From positions 1 to 50,442 of IMG/VR virus record IMGVR_UViG_3300042406_001320: a DNA stretch of 50,442 nt; one strand, written 5' to 3'. This DNA is from a virus. This document shows, piece by piece, positions 1 through 7,679 of the stretch (positions are counted from its first letter, which is position 1; the number at the start of each line of letters is the position of its first letter). The notes beneath the pieces are model-generated. The model worked only from the letters and a program-made list of their open reading frames with translations. It was not told the DNA's origin and did not search any database. Both the position numbers and the translations under genes were made by a program.

Positions 1-77
1 TCCTTCCCTACGGTATTTACCTCTACTTTGATAAACGCGTTTGACACGTGATGCTCTGTGCCAAGCGGTTTTAGCAT
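1..77 (-). CDS. N-terminal fragment of an unknown protein, cut by the window edge
   Basis: An ATG on the minus strand opens a frame of 25 codons (beginning MLKPLGTEHH) that stays open to the left edge. The next gene upstream ends only a few bases before it, the usual spacing here. The visible residues do not identify a family. Confidence 0.5.
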   Translation of the reverse strand, partial: MLKPLGTEHHVSNAFIKVEVNTVGK

Positions 78-82
78 GTTTT

Positions 83-310
83 TTATTCCACAGGTTTACT
101 CGGCGTGAGTTTTTCACCTGTTGTTGGGTTGCCATATATTTTAATATCGTTTTGATCAACTGTTCTTACCTCACCTGTATGATAAAATCGTACTATGAAT
201 TGTGGGTTGCTATGTATTGATCCTGCTATCATAAACAACGCTACACCATATCCAAGTGGTGTTTCAACATCAAACGGATTTACTATCTCATGTATTGTCT
301 GGATTATCAT
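83..310 (-). CDS. Hypothetical small protein, 75 aa
   Basis: Not recognised. The protein is soluble-looking, with a beta-rich centre (GYGVALFMIAGS, then FIVRFYHTGEVRTV) resembling a small SH3-like or barrel fold, and a polar C-terminus containing TTGEKLTPSKP. The ATG start lies 3 bases after the stop of the 46-aa gene upstream, so the two are probably co-transcribed. No function is proposed. Confidence 0.6.
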   Translation of the reverse strand: MIIQTIHEIVNPFDVETPLGYGVALFMIAGSIHSNPQFIVRFYHTGEVRTVDQNDIKIYGNPTTGEKLTPSKPVE

Positions 311-313
311 ATA

Positions 314-454
314 TTATTTATTTTTTATTATTATGCTTATTCCCCATTTACCCCATATCATGTCTATACTTAAATAGTATTTTGTTTCATATGTTATGGC
401 TATGGCAGGTATGACATACCACATATTGTAGTAAGTGTATGTTTGTATTTTCAT
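314..454 (-). CDS. Hypothetical microprotein, 46 aa, Tyr/Ile-rich
   Basis: A 46-codon frame starting MKIQTYTYYNMWYVIP. Its ATG overlaps the stop codon of the 182-aa gene upstream (TAATG arrangement), which favours translation by coupling. The segment from about residue 12 to 21 is hydrophobic but too short and aromatic to be a clear membrane helix. No family recognised. Confidence 0.5.
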   Translation of the reverse strand: MKIQTYTYYNMWYVIPAIAITYETKYYLSIDMIWGKWGISIIIKNK

Positions 455-1002
455 TATTCTTCATTTAATAGTCTATCTAATTCATCTCTTAATGTTCTAA
501 CAGTGTATCCCTTATTGTATTTAGTATTTGGGTCTATATTTTTAATTTGATCTGCTAAATCTTCTCTAGCACCCTTATCATAAAACTCATGTTCAATAGC
601 ATTAGTTAGATCCCACATTTGATCTGTACCCGCAATTGATATTCTTAAATCATACCATTGCCATTTAGTTTTGTAATCTACTATACCATAGCCTTTAGTT
701 AGTTTACGCTTTAATTCACTTAAACGTCTATTCCTAACACGTATAATTGAATTATCGTCTCCAAATAAATGTAAAAAACGTAATACAAATCTTGGACACC
801 ACCATGGTTTGGCTTTATAATCCATGAATATTACTAACGGCTCCATTGCTTTGAATATATCACTAGTGCCACTCCATGGTACACTACCTAAATAACCATA
901 TTTCTCATGAAACGATTTAGGAAAGAATACAGCACGAATATGATCTAATGTGATGTCCATTGTTGTTATAAACTTATACTTCTTGCCCTTGAATATTATC
1001 AT
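454..1002 (-). CDS. Hypothetical protein, 182 aa
   Basis: Not recognised. A tryptophan- and charge-rich globular protein (PWSGTSDIFKAMEP, KPWWCPRFVLRFLHLFGDD, KWQWYDLRISIAG). It has no signal peptide or membrane helix and ends in an acidic/basic helix. An A/T-rich leader precedes the ATG. It is the second gene after the terminator at about 1040, so it may belong to a transcript separate from the HTH gene upstream. Confidence 0.6.
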   Translation of the reverse strand: MIIFKGKKYKFITTMDITLDHIRAVFFPKSFHEKYGYLGSVPWSGTSDIFKAMEPLVIFMDYKAKPWWCPRFVLRFLHLFGDDNSIIRVRNRRLSELKRKLTKGYGIVDYKTKWQWYDLRISIAGTDQMWDLTNAIEHEFYDKGAREDLADQIKNIDPNTKYNKGYTVRTLRDELDRLLNEE

Positions 1003-1039
1003 CTTTATTTATTTTATATTATTAAGATAATAAAAAGAA

Positions 1040-1066
1040 AGCGGTGAGCCTAAAAGCTCAACCGCT
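1040..1066 (-). terminator. Rho-independent terminator after the HTH gene
   Basis: On the minus strand, AGCGGTTGAGC and GCTCACCGCT form a G+C-rich stem with a short TTTTA-type loop, followed by CTTTCTTTTTATT. It lies about 35 bases beyond the stop of the 79-aa HTH gene, so that gene ends its own transcript. Confidence 0.75.
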
Positions 1067-1098
1067 AACTTCATGGCAGTCAAATGAACGTAACCTAA

Positions 1099-1338
1099 TT
1101 AAACGAGTCCAAGAAACTCTTCGTTACGCATACGACGACGTGTAAGGTTATACATTGCATTAGCAACGATTTGATTTACCTTACGCTCACCTGCGAGGAT
1201 GTAATAAATCATACGCTCACTGTAACCAGTTGTGTCAGCTAATTTAGCTACGTCACCATTGCGTTGACGGTTCTTGAAAAATGACAACTTGGCTGTGCGG
1301 TTCAAGTAATTCGCACGTACTTTAGTTTGAAAACTCAT
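1099..1338 (-). CDS. Small helix-turn-helix DNA-binding protein, 79 aa
   Basis: The middle of the protein, NGDVAKLADTTGYSERMIYY and the residues after it, reads as a helix-turn-helix: a first helix (VAKLADTTG), a turn and a recognition-type helix (ERMIYYILAG). The N-terminal and C-terminal ends are basic (KNRQRN; TRRRMRN). Its G+C content is visibly higher than its neighbours. It has its own terminator and a TATAAATA-like box about 32 bases before the ATG, so it is probably transcribed alone. A transcriptional regulator or nucleoid-binding protein is the likely role; the target is unknown. Confidence 0.6.
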   Translation of the reverse strand: MSFQTKVRANYLNRTAKLSFFKNRQRNGDVAKLADTTGYSERMIYYILAGERKVNQIVANAMYNLTRRRMRNEEFLGLV

Positions 1339-1369
1339 AACTGTGTTTTTTGTTAATAATTAATTTACT

Positions 1370-1377
1370 TATTTATA
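1370..1377 (-). promoter_or_regulatory. T4-late-type TATAAATA box
   Basis: Exact TATAAATA on the minus strand, 32 bases before the ATG of the HTH gene. In T4 this octamer is the whole late promoter and is read by gp55-programmed RNA polymerase activated by the gp45 clamp, which is also encoded here. The assignment is by analogy, and chance occurrence in AT-rich DNA is possible. Confidence 0.4.
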
Positions 1378-1415
1378 TATTAAATATACTATCTTATTTT
1401 CGCGTAGGCAAACTT

Positions 1416-2150
1416 TTAAATGATTACTTTAGCTTCCTCTTTAATTGTATTGAATATATTCATTGTTTTTTCATCTGGTTGTGTGTGATGTACACCCCAT
1501 CCTTTATCTATATTGGCTTGACTTATTCTATCTGTATAATATTTATTTTTATTTAATATATAATCTAATCCTAAAAATTTATAATGAAGTAATTTTAAAT
1601 CTGATGTTTCTATTACTTTAATATCTGGTCCTATTAATTCATAATGAACTTCATGTCCACCTGGTTTAAAATTAATATCAACTACTCGTTTAGGATTAAT
1701 TATACTTAATTTATTATAAAATGGATCTGGTGTTCCTGTTTTTATTTGTTCTGTTATTAGTTTAGAATAATTATTTGGAAATTCATCACTAACCATTTGG
1801 TAGCCAGTTGGTGTGAAAAAATCACAATCCATATTTTGTTCTAAATAATTTCTAAGACCAATTGGATGATAAATAAACTCATCAGCTTCAACTACAATAC
1901 AATAATCTGAATTGTCTCCAATCCAACAAGTATTTTTTATTTTAGATAATATATCGTCTCTTAATGAATTGTTTGTTTTAAATGTTCTTATTTCTAAATT
2001 ACCTTTATATTCATTTAATATTTTTAAAGTATTATCAGTTGATTCATTATCATAAACCACTATTTTATCTACTATTGTAGAATAATAATTTAATAAATGA
2101 GGCAATATTAATTGTTCATTATAACAAATTGTATATAATGTTATTTTCAT
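1416..2150 (-). CDS. Family 2-type glycosyltransferase, 244 aa
   Basis: The GT-A fold start is visible: MKITLYTICYNEQLILPHLL, then VDKIVVYDNESTDNT (nucleotide-binding strand and the D of the first acidic motif), and CIVVEADEFIY, a DxD-like metal-binding motif, at about residue 87. The domain matches the GT2 group that adds one sugar from a nucleotide donor, probably in the cytoplasm. There is no membrane anchor. It stands apart from the main glycan island, overlapping the 107-aa gene upstream by 4 bases. Acceptor and sugar are unknown. Confidence 0.75.
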   Translation of the reverse strand: MKITLYTICYNEQLILPHLLNYYSTIVDKIVVYDNESTDNTLKILNEYKGNLEIRTFKTNNSLRDDILSKIKNTCWIGDNSDYCIVVEADEFIYHPIGLRNYLEQNMDCDFFTPTGYQMVSDEFPNNYSKLITEQIKTGTPDPFYNKLSIINPKRVVDINFKPGGHEVHYELIGPDIKVIETSDLKLLHYKFLGLDYILNKNKYYTDRISQANIDKGWGVHHTQPDEKTMNIFNTIKEEAKVII

Positions 2151-2470
2151 TTCTTCTTTTTCTTACCTGATGTTTTAACTTCATATTCAATCTCATTCTT
2201 GTCTAACCACTCCATAAATGCGTTTGCTAATTTGAATATGTCATTACCATTTTTTAAACTTATATTTACTGATTTATCTTCCCAATGAAATGATAAACTA
2301 AATGGTGATGATTGTGGTGGTTTGTAAGTATAATTTGTATACAATGGAGTTGTATTAGTACTAGTAGTCCATGTTGTGGTTGTATTTGTATTTATTAATG
2401 TTGAATTGTTACTAGTAATTGCTGTACCTGTTAAATTAGCCATTGTTCTTGTTCCTTTTCTTGTTGACAT
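2147..2470 (-). CDS. Hypothetical protein with Thr/Asn-rich head, 107 aa
   Basis: The first 50 residues are low-complexity Thr/Asn (for example NTNTTTTWTTSTNTT) and probably unstructured. Residues 55-100 look folded (FSLSFHWEDKSVNISL, then ANAFMEWLDKNEIEYEV), and the end is KKKKK. The stop overlaps the start of the glycosyltransferase. No family recognised. Confidence 0.55.
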   Translation of the reverse strand: MSTRKGTRTMANLTGTAITSNNSTLINTNTTTTWTTSTNTTPLYTNYTYKPPQSSPFSLSFHWEDKSVNISLKNGNDIFKLANAFMEWLDKNEIEYEVKTSGKKKKK

Positions 2471-2471
2471 A

Positions 2472-2861
2472 TTATTTCTTTTTTGGTCTGCCTCGTTTTG
2501 ATTTACCTGTCACAATTTGTTTAGCTTGTTCACTTAAACTATATAAAAATTCTCCCGTTTCATCAACATGCATATCTAACATTCCTTTTTCAACTAACCC
2601 ATCAATTTGATCACTAACATAACGCTCACCTGCTTTATTATACATTTCTTCTAATTCAACATCATTAAATAAAAATGTATCTCGTTGACCGGTTATATAT
2701 TCATTATAATGAATATCAGCTTGTGTTTGAATTTCTTCAGTTAAATACTCTAATAAAGCAATAGGCATTTGAGCATGTTCTGGTATTTGTTTTTCACCTT
2801 CAATAATTGTATCAATTACTATTTGAGCATAATCAGCTCCTGAGTTTATGTTGTCCAGCAT
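2472..2861 (-). CDS. Hypothetical acidic protein with AT-hook-like tail, 129 aa
   Basis: A mostly helical acidic protein ending in SKRGRPKKK, an AT-hook-like RGRP motif that suggests contact with AT-rich DNA. The rest (EEIQTQADIHYNEYITG, DQIDGLVEKGMLDM) resembles a small winged-helix or adaptor protein, but no family is certain. The ORF start overlaps the end of the upstream 98-aa gene by 29 bases; a later start is possible. Confidence 0.55.
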   Translation of the reverse strand: MLDNINSGADYAQIVIDTIIEGEKQIPEHAQMPIALLEYLTEEIQTQADIHYNEYITGQRDTFLFNDVELEEMYNKAGERYVSDQIDGLVEKGMLDMHVDETGEFLYSLSEQAKQIVTGKSKRGRPKKK

Positions 2862-3129
2862 TTTTATTAATTTTTTTCATTTGTCGCTCAATTTTCTTTT
2901 GTTGTTTAACTTCTTTTGCTTGTTGTTTAAGTACTTTTTCAGCCCCCGCCTTATATTTAATATCTACTTCTATAGGCCCATTACTAAACTTTTTTAAATC
3001 ATATTTCCAAGTCTCAATAGTTAATTCATCCTCATAAGCACGAGTAAATTTAGTTGGTTTAGACTCTTGTTCAGCCAGTTCATCAGCTGACTGTCTGCCT
3101 CGTTTTTTAGCTTCATATTTCCAACTCAT
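2833..3129 (-). CDS. Hypothetical basic coiled-coil protein, 98 aa
   Basis: The N-terminal half is mixed polar (MSWKYEAKKRGRQSADELAE). The C-terminal 40 residues form a Lys/Gln-rich predicted coiled coil (LKQQAKEVKQQKKIERQMKK). No family recognised. It overlaps its neighbours at both ends and belongs to the dense run of small genes at 2.1-5.2 kb. Confidence 0.55.
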   Translation of the reverse strand: MSWKYEAKKRGRQSADELAEQESKPTKFTRAYEDELTIETWKYDLKKFSNGPIEVDIKYKAGAEKVLKQQAKEVKQQKKIERQMKKINKNAGQHKLRS

Positions 3130-3431
3130 ATTTTATTTTTAGGTTCATAAAAATGACCACACCATTTATTAACAAAATAATTTATTTGTTCTTCAGTCAT
3201 TTTGCTTTTCAAAACAATGTCTGTCGCCATTTGTTTATTAGTCTCATCAGCTGACTCAAACATCATTTTAACTGTATCAAACATATTATTATCCATAATA
3301 TGAACATACCTACCTGCTTGTTGATTGGCTTTGAATCTTTTACTCACTTGTTTACGAGCAGTACTTGATTTAATTGTTTTTTCAATTGGATTAAGATCAT
3401 TTGATTTAAACCAATTTTTAAATGGTCTCAT
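3126..3431 (-). CDS. Hypothetical protein, 101 aa
   Basis: Not recognised. A basic N-terminus (IEKTIKSSTARKQVSKRFK) is followed by a helical acidic middle and NYFVNKWCGHFYEPKNKI at the end. Its ATG overlaps the TGA of the 37-aa membrane peptide gene upstream (ATGA), so the two are likely translationally coupled. Confidence 0.55.
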   Translation of the reverse strand: MRPFKNWFKSNDLNPIEKTIKSSTARKQVSKRFKANQQAGRYVHIMDNNMFDTVKMMFESADETNKQMATDIVLKSKMTEEQINYFVNKWCGHFYEPKNKI

Positions 3432-3541
3432 TGAATTATTTTTAAAATAACTAAAGTGATAATAAATAAAACAACACTCCAGAAAAATAATTGCTCACTA
3501 TTTTTAACTTGGTTTGGTTTTTTACCTTGATAATCATTCAT
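3428..3541 (-). CDS. Single-helix membrane microprotein, 37 aa
   Basis: Frame MNDYQGKKPNQVKNSEQ followed by one strongly hydrophobic stretch (FFWSVVLFIITLVILKII). The start overlaps the upstream gene by 8 bases and the TGA overlaps the next ATG as ATGA, so it exactly fills an otherwise empty gap. An N-out or N-in single-pass inner-membrane peptide; function unknown. Confidence 0.5.
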   Translation of the reverse strand: MNDYQGKKPNQVKNSEQLFFWSVVLFIITLVILKIIQ

Positions 3542-3827
3542 CATTAGTATATTTAAAGTCACTAAGTTTTAATCCCCAATTTAATGAACACATAGCTGCT
3601 TCACGCTCAGCTATTTTAGCAAACATTTTACATTCTTTTTGAAAGTATTCTTTCATCCATTTTTTCCACTCTTCATCCTGCGCCACAGTCATTGTCCACT
3701 CAGTGTACCACTCATCTTTACGGTCTGCTATTTGTTCATAAGTAACATCATGGCCAGCAATTTCAAACATTTTATTGATCACTGTCCTAACTATTTCTTC
3801 TGGTGTTGGTCTATGTCTACGCCCCAT
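3534..3827 (-). CDS. Hypothetical protein, 97 aa
   Basis: Not recognised. Trp- and charge-rich helical protein (DEWYTEWTMTVAQDEEWKKW). I chose the ATG of MGRRHRPTPEE, one base after the upstream stop. An extension of four codons would need a TTG start inside the previous gene. Confidence 0.55.
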   Translation of the reverse strand: MGRRHRPTPEEIVRTVINKMFEIAGHDVTYEQIADRKDEWYTEWTMTVAQDEEWKKWMKEYFQKECKMFAKIAEREAAMCSLNWGLKLSDFKYTNDE

Positions 3828-3828
3828 A

Positions 3829-4056
3829 TTATTCTCCAATTGTTATATCAAAACGAGTGTGAGCTAATACCATTTTTTCCTTACCTAATTCAAATACTTT
3901 GATATTTTCAACATCAAGTGAATCATAATCTTCCATATCAATATGTTCTTCAATTGCTTTTATAAGATCACCTAATACACCCATTGCAATAACTTCATCT
4001 CGATTGTTATCAATAGCAATATACATTTGTTTGGAGATTGTTTTTTTCTTTGACAT
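3829..4056 (-). CDS. Hypothetical protein, 75 aa
   Basis: Not recognised. A basic N-terminus (MSKKKTISKQMYIAIDNN) is followed by an acidic alpha/beta body. The leader AAAATCAAAATT before the ATG is nearly the same as that of the next gene upstream (AAAATCAAAGTT), so the two may share a translation signal in place of a Shine-Dalgarno sequence. Confidence 0.55.
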   Translation of the reverse strand: MSKKKTISKQMYIAIDNNRDEVIAMGVLGDLIKAIEEHIDMEDYDSLDVENIKVFELGKEKMVLAHTRFDITIGE

Positions 4057-4070
4057 AATTTTGATTTTAA

Positions 4071-4283
4071 TTATTCAACTACTACTTCTTTAATAATTGA
4101 TTTACTTTTTGGAACCCAAGCGTTAACAGCTACTTCAAGCATTTCATTAGCTTTTTCTTCATCATCTTTAACTAAGTCAACAATTTGAATGTCAGTTTCT
4201 GTTTGTAGTTTAACATAGTACCAAGTGTCTACTTTACCATGTTTGTACTCAACTTCTTTCTCGATGTAAAATTTCTTTGCCAT
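4071..4283 (-). CDS. Hypothetical protein, 70 aa
   Basis: Not recognised. A small alpha/beta protein (KVDTWYYVKLQTETDIQIVD, then a helix EKANEMLEVAVNAW). It follows the 293-aa gene after a 30-base A/T-rich gap with an AAAATCAAAGTT leader. Cytoplasmic, no motifs. Confidence 0.55.
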   Translation of the reverse strand: MAKKFYIEKEVEYKHGKVDTWYYVKLQTETDIQIVDLVKDDEEKANEMLEVAVNAWVPKSKSIIKEVVVE

Positions 4284-4313
4284 AACTTTGATTTTATTTT
4301 AATTTAAGATAAT

Positions 4314-5195
4314 TTATTTATTTCGGTCTTCAAAATTCTTTTCAACTTCAGCTTTACGTTTATCAGCTTGTTTATACTCCCAACTGGTAGCATCCTCAAT
4401 AAACGATTCAAATTTCTTTTCTAACACATCATATGTTTTAGTTGGAAAACCATCTCTATATACCTCAACATTATATTTATTACCTTTTTTACCCAATACT
4501 TTAAAACCTTGAATCCAAGTAGTATCATATTGTGATCGACCATATTGCATTTTAATTAAATGTGGTTCAGTTTTTATATTATATACTCGTTTATCATTAT
4601 TATTCTTATCATAATTCCAATCTAAACTATATTGTGGTTTAAATGTTTTAATTTCAAAACCAATTTCTTTCATAGCGTCAGCGTGATCACTTTGAATTTC
4701 ACTTGCTAATGTGCGTAAGGCATTTTCTAAATCAGTATGTTCTTTTTGAACAGCGCTATCAGCATCCCAAATCTTATTCCATTCATATCTCCACTCATTA
4801 ATAAATTTATCACTAATTGGCTCTAAATTATTAACAAGTGAATGTAGTATATTAATATGGTTTAATTTATTATTACCAGTTAAATTATGCTTACCACCAC
4901 CCCACTCTAAATCAACCCAATAACCTGCTTTATCACCTTGCCAAGTTGTATTTAAAATAAGTTCAATATTACTTGAATAACGCTCATTATCGGTTTTAAT
5001 ACGTAATGTGCGATTACTAAGCTCTAACTCCATACTGTCATCAATAGGAGCAAATGCTGTTATAAACGTTCTTATATTAGTGATTAACTCATGAGATGCA
5101 GGTTGTGTAACTGTTTCTCTATAAATCTCATGGGCTTGTTTCTTAGTATCTAATTGAACTTGAAGTGCGTTGTATAAAACTTGTTTAGTATTCAT
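4314..5195 (-). CDS. Hypothetical protein, 293 aa
   Basis: Not recognised. Helical at the N-terminus (MNTKQVLYNALQVQLDTKKQ), with a beta-rich middle containing WVDLEWGGGKHNLTG, a second helical segment at about 110-190 and a lysine-rich helical C-terminus (KQADKRKAEVEKNFEDRNK). No signal peptide or membrane helix. The gene follows the RadA-like ATPase by 40 bases, which hints at, but does not prove, a DNA-related role. Confidence 0.55.
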   Translation of the reverse strand: MNTKQVLYNALQVQLDTKKQAHEIYRETVTQPASHELITNIRTFITAFAPIDDSMELELSNRTLRIKTDNERYSSNIELILNTTWQGDKAGYWVDLEWGGGKHNLTGNNKLNHINILHSLVNNLEPISDKFINEWRYEWNKIWDADSAVQKEHTDLENALRTLASEIQSDHADAMKEIGFEIKTFKPQYSLDWNYDKNNNDKRVYNIKTEPHLIKMQYGRSQYDTTWIQGFKVLGKKGNKYNVEVYRDGFPTKTYDVLEKKFESFIEDATSWEYKQADKRKAEVEKNFEDRNK

Positions 5196-5235
5196 AACTT
5201 TTATTTATTTAAATATAATAAAGTAATTGAGGTGC

Positions 5236-6120
5236 TTATTCAGCATCCTCATTTACCGTTGTTCCGTAATAGATGCTATCGTTTTGTAATTGGTAACCAA
5301 ACTTAACATCAACATTACCATTTCTATTCTTGATAAAGTTCATATATGTTCCACCACCATCTCTTTCTGATTCGCGTCTCATCTCCATCATTGCGTCCGT
5401 CATGTGTTTCAATTTATTTGAACCTACAAACTCACCTGATTTAGTAACTTGTTGAATCAACAAAAACGATGTGTAAGCGTCTTTCTTATTTTCACCTTTA
5501 TTATTCTTAACACACAAATCAACCAACCATGATTCAGCTTGTTTACGATCCCATTTATTGTCGTCACGAACACCTTCAATAATTTCAGCAATTGAATCAA
5601 TCAAAATCAAATCCCAACCCATATTCATAACACCTTCAATAACATCTTTTGTGTTATGCTCTAAATAATCACTCATAAATAATGTTTGAACAGAACCAAA
5701 TTGTGGGAAACGTTGTGTGTATTTGAACATTTGTTTTTTACCCATTTCACCTGATATAAACAAACACTTACGTCCACGATTCTGAACACCAGCTAAAATA
5801 TCTAGTAACACAGTTGTTTTACCTACTCCTGGGTCACCTATACACATAATATTAGTTGCACATGGTATACCACCTTCGTGTGAAATCAGGTCATCAACAA
5901 TCATACCACTCTTCATTGTATCCATCATTCTTGGATCAATATCTAAATCATTCAACTTAACAATTTCAAAGTCAATTTTAGCAGGAACAGATACTTGATA
6001 CTCCATAACCTGATTTTTACGTGGTCTACCTCTTCTTTTACCTGTATTCATACTTGTGTTTTTATTTATATTTAAATTTAACATCTCAGTTGCGGTCATT
6101 TGTTTTTTCTTTCTTCCCAT
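5236..6120 (-). CDS. RadA/RecA-fold P-loop ATPase, 294 aa
   Basis: Residues are counted from the chosen start. A Lys/Arg-rich head contains an AT-hook-like RGRPRKN at about residue 28. The ATPase core follows: Walker A GDPGVGKTT (about 98), Walker B WDLILIDSIAE (about 160) and a RadA-type stretch QVTKSGEFVGSNKLKHMTD (about 225) with KNRNG where bacterial RadA has KNRFG. Bacterial RadA acts in branch migration and recombination; here the N-terminal C4 zinc finger and C-terminal Lon-like domain are missing. A role in phage recombination or as a DnaB-type helicase motor is inferred. I chose the ATG of MGRKKKQ; longer starts (GTG 6177, ATG 6171) would run through the hairpin leader. Confidence 0.75.
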   Translation of the reverse strand: MGRKKKQMTATEMLNLNINKNTSMNTGKRRGRPRKNQVMEYQVSVPAKIDFEIVKLNDLDIDPRMMDTMKSGMIVDDLISHEGGIPCATNIMCIGDPGVGKTTVLLDILAGVQNRGRKCLFISGEMGKKQMFKYTQRFPQFGSVQTLFMSDYLEHNTKDVIEGVMNMGWDLILIDSIAEIIEGVRDDNKWDRKQAESWLVDLCVKNNKGENKKDAYTSFLLIQQVTKSGEFVGSNKLKHMTDAMMEMRRESERDGGGTYMNFIKNRNGNVDVKFGYQLQNDSIYYGTTVNEDAE

Positions 6121-6205
6121 TTTCTTACTTACTTTCTTATATAATAAAGATAGCATGAGAGTCGTGGTCATCCTCACGGATTTTCCACGAATTTCACGTT
6201 ATAAG

Positions 6206-6247
6206 ACGTTGATTTTCAACGTTCTATAGGACGTTAATTATCAACGT
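6206..6247 (-). promoter_or_regulatory. Two 25-base direct repeats, each an inverted repeat, before the RadA-like gene
   Basis: Positions 6206-6222 (ACGTTGA..TCAACGT) and 6231-6247 (ACGTTAA..TCAACGT, one mismatch in the arms) are palindromes with 7-base arms. Both are followed on the plus strand by TCTATA, giving a 25-base repeat unit. They sit between the 117-aa gene and the RadA-like gene. They could be tandem operators, or RNA hairpins that set relative expression. No U-tract follows, so they are not simple terminators. Confidence 0.55.
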
Positions 6248-6248
6248 T

Positions 6249-6602
6249 CTATAAACAATTATGTTTTTGTAGGATATTACGTAACTTTGTTATGTCGTCT
6301 TTTGTGTATTTATCCTGGTTGATTTGATCACAAATATATGCGGCTTGTTTTATGTCACGCTCTAAATAAGAAATACGTGATGAGTGATCTCCAGTTTTTT
6401 TATTAATCCAGAAATGTAATTTATTCATCAAACATGTTTTAGTTACACCAACTAACTTTCTATTTTCGTTATGTTGTAATTCTTTATTATCAATTCCTTC
6501 TCCTAATACACCACTTAAGTCAATAGAGTATTTTTTAAGGTCTTGTCCCTTCTTATCACGATGCAGCATCTTGTCTGCAAATTTTTCAAATGGGTTGTGC
6601 AT
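6249..6602 (-). CDS. Hypothetical protein, 117 aa
   Basis: Not recognised. Basic, helical protein (MHNPFEKFADKMLHRDKKGQ; later KTCLMNKLHFWINKKTGDHS and RDIKQAAYICDQINQDKY). No membrane segment. It is followed by the paired palindromes that precede the RadA-like gene. Confidence 0.55.
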   Translation of the reverse strand: MHNPFEKFADKMLHRDKKGQDLKKYSIDLSGVLGEGIDNKELQHNENRKLVGVTKTCLMNKLHFWINKKTGDHSSRISYLERDIKQAAYICDQINQDKYTKDDITKLRNILQKHNCL

Positions 6603-6632
6603 CGGTCCATATAAGGATTGTTTCGTTAAAAA

Positions 6633-6857
6633 TTAGTTTAGTAAACTAAACTTTTTATACATAAACTCATTCCAACATAAGCAAACTGCTTCAATTGTTG
6701 TTTCTTCATTATCAATCACATTATTTTCAATCATTGCCTCAATTATTCGTTCTGTATGTTCTCTACAATCGACATGATATTGTTCATGAATACCTTCAGG
6801 AACATATTCATTAACATACTTACTAATAATTTCTCTAGTTGTGTAATCGATATTCAT
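6633..6857 (-). CDS. Hypothetical protein, 74 aa
   Basis: Not recognised. Small acidic helical protein containing YHVDCREHTERIIEAMIENN and VCLCWNEFMYKKF. It begins just after the terminator at 6905-6928, so it is probably the first gene of a transcript that continues through the 117-aa protein towards the RadA-like gene. Confidence 0.55.
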   Translation of the reverse strand: MNIDYTTREIISKYVNEYVPEGIHEQYHVDCREHTERIIEAMIENNVIDNEETTIEAVCLCWNEFMYKKFSLLN

Positions 6858-6904
6858 GTTATAAATATTTAATTAAACATAATTAGTTAATCAAGGTTAA
6901 AAAA

Positions 6905-6928
6905 GCCCCGATGTAGAAACATCAGGGC
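6905..6928 (-). terminator. Rho-independent terminator after the SprT-like gene
   Basis: Minus-strand GCCCTGATGT, a TTCT loop and ACATCGGGGC form a ten-base stem (one G-U pair) followed by TTTTTT. It lies about 45 bases beyond the stop of the HExxH gene. Confidence 0.85.
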
Positions 6929-6971
6929 GATAAATAAAAATTAAAAGTATGAAATCTTAAATATTTTTAAA

Positions 6972-7361
6972 TCAATCATTTGGTGAAAAACACTCGTAAT
7001 AACAAACCCATTTATACTTTCTTTCCAACTTATTTGCCTCTCGTTCCATTGGATGTGATTTATAAGTATAAATTTTATCTAGTTTTTGATATTGTTTTTT
7101 AATACTGTGATACCTGTAATGTACAAACTCATGAATAATAGTTGATATGAAACCTAAAATTGTTCTATGATGTTTTTTACAAACATGTATTTCATTTTTC
7201 CATGGATCATAAAAACCAGCATATTGAGCTTTTTTATGAAACACTAACTTAGGATATGAACCATTTATAGGACTAACACCAAACTGTTTTTTACACCAGT
7301 TAAATATTTTAATAGCATTTGATCTTGTTATGTCATCCCTAGTTAACATATTATAATCCAT
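6972..7361 (-). CDS. SprT-like zinc metalloprotease domain protein, 129 aa
   Basis: Contains HEFVHYRYH at about residue 82, the HExxH zinc-binding and catalytic motif, within ISTIIHEFVHYRYH as in SprT/Wss1-like proteases. A third ligand could come from the later HPMEREANKLE segment (H or E at about 108-110). SprT-type domains cleave DNA-crosslinked proteins in eukaryotes; the bacterial and phage roles are poorly known. Only the protease core is present, with no C-terminal zinc ribbon. It overlaps the 97-aa gene by 11 bases and ends at a strong terminator. Confidence 0.75.
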   Translation of the reverse strand: MDYNMLTRDDITRSNAIKIFNWCKKQFGVSPINGSYPKLVFHKKAQYAGFYDPWKNEIHVCKKHHRTILGFISTIIHEFVHYRYHSIKKQYQKLDKIYTYKSHPMEREANKLERKYKWVCYYECFSPND

Positions 7362-7644
7362 TTAACATATCTCTAATTACAGCACATTCTTCATACATTT
7401 CATTTTTAACAAAAACATCTAAACATGTGTTTAATGATGTTCTCCATTGGTCACGCTCCAACACAAAATCAATAATATCATGATTACCTACTTTGGCTGA
7501 AAACGCAGTTACCTTTTTTCTATTTCTTTTATCATAAAATGCCTTTTTGATTTGAGTATATACTTCTATAGATATATATAAATCTTTGCCTTCAACCTTT
7601 GATTTAAGGTCACCAACTGATTTGAATTCAAATACTTTGGCCAT
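7351..7644 (-). CDS. Hypothetical protein with UVR-like C-terminal motif, 97 aa
   Basis: The last 35 residues, DQWRTSLNTCLDVFVKNEMY then EECAVIRDML, closely parallel the end of the 106-aa protein at 11456-11776 (SQWKQALQTCIDRFIESEQY then EECSKIKLLI). They resemble the UVR helical hairpin (YExAAxIRD) found in UvrB and related proteins. The N-terminal part is not conserved between the two. Function unknown; the shared tail suggests a common partner. Confidence 0.6.
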   Translation of the reverse strand: MAKVFEFKSVGDLKSKVEGKDLYISIEVYTQIKKAFYDKRNRKKVTAFSAKVGNHDIIDFVLERDQWRTSLNTCLDVFVKNEMYEECAVIRDMLNGL

Positions 7645-7679
7645 GGCATTTTGTTATAAATATTTTAAAGCTGGGAGTA

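Noticed and set aside
6206-6247. Rho-independent terminators
   Set aside because: The stems are AT-rich and no T run follows on the minus strand.
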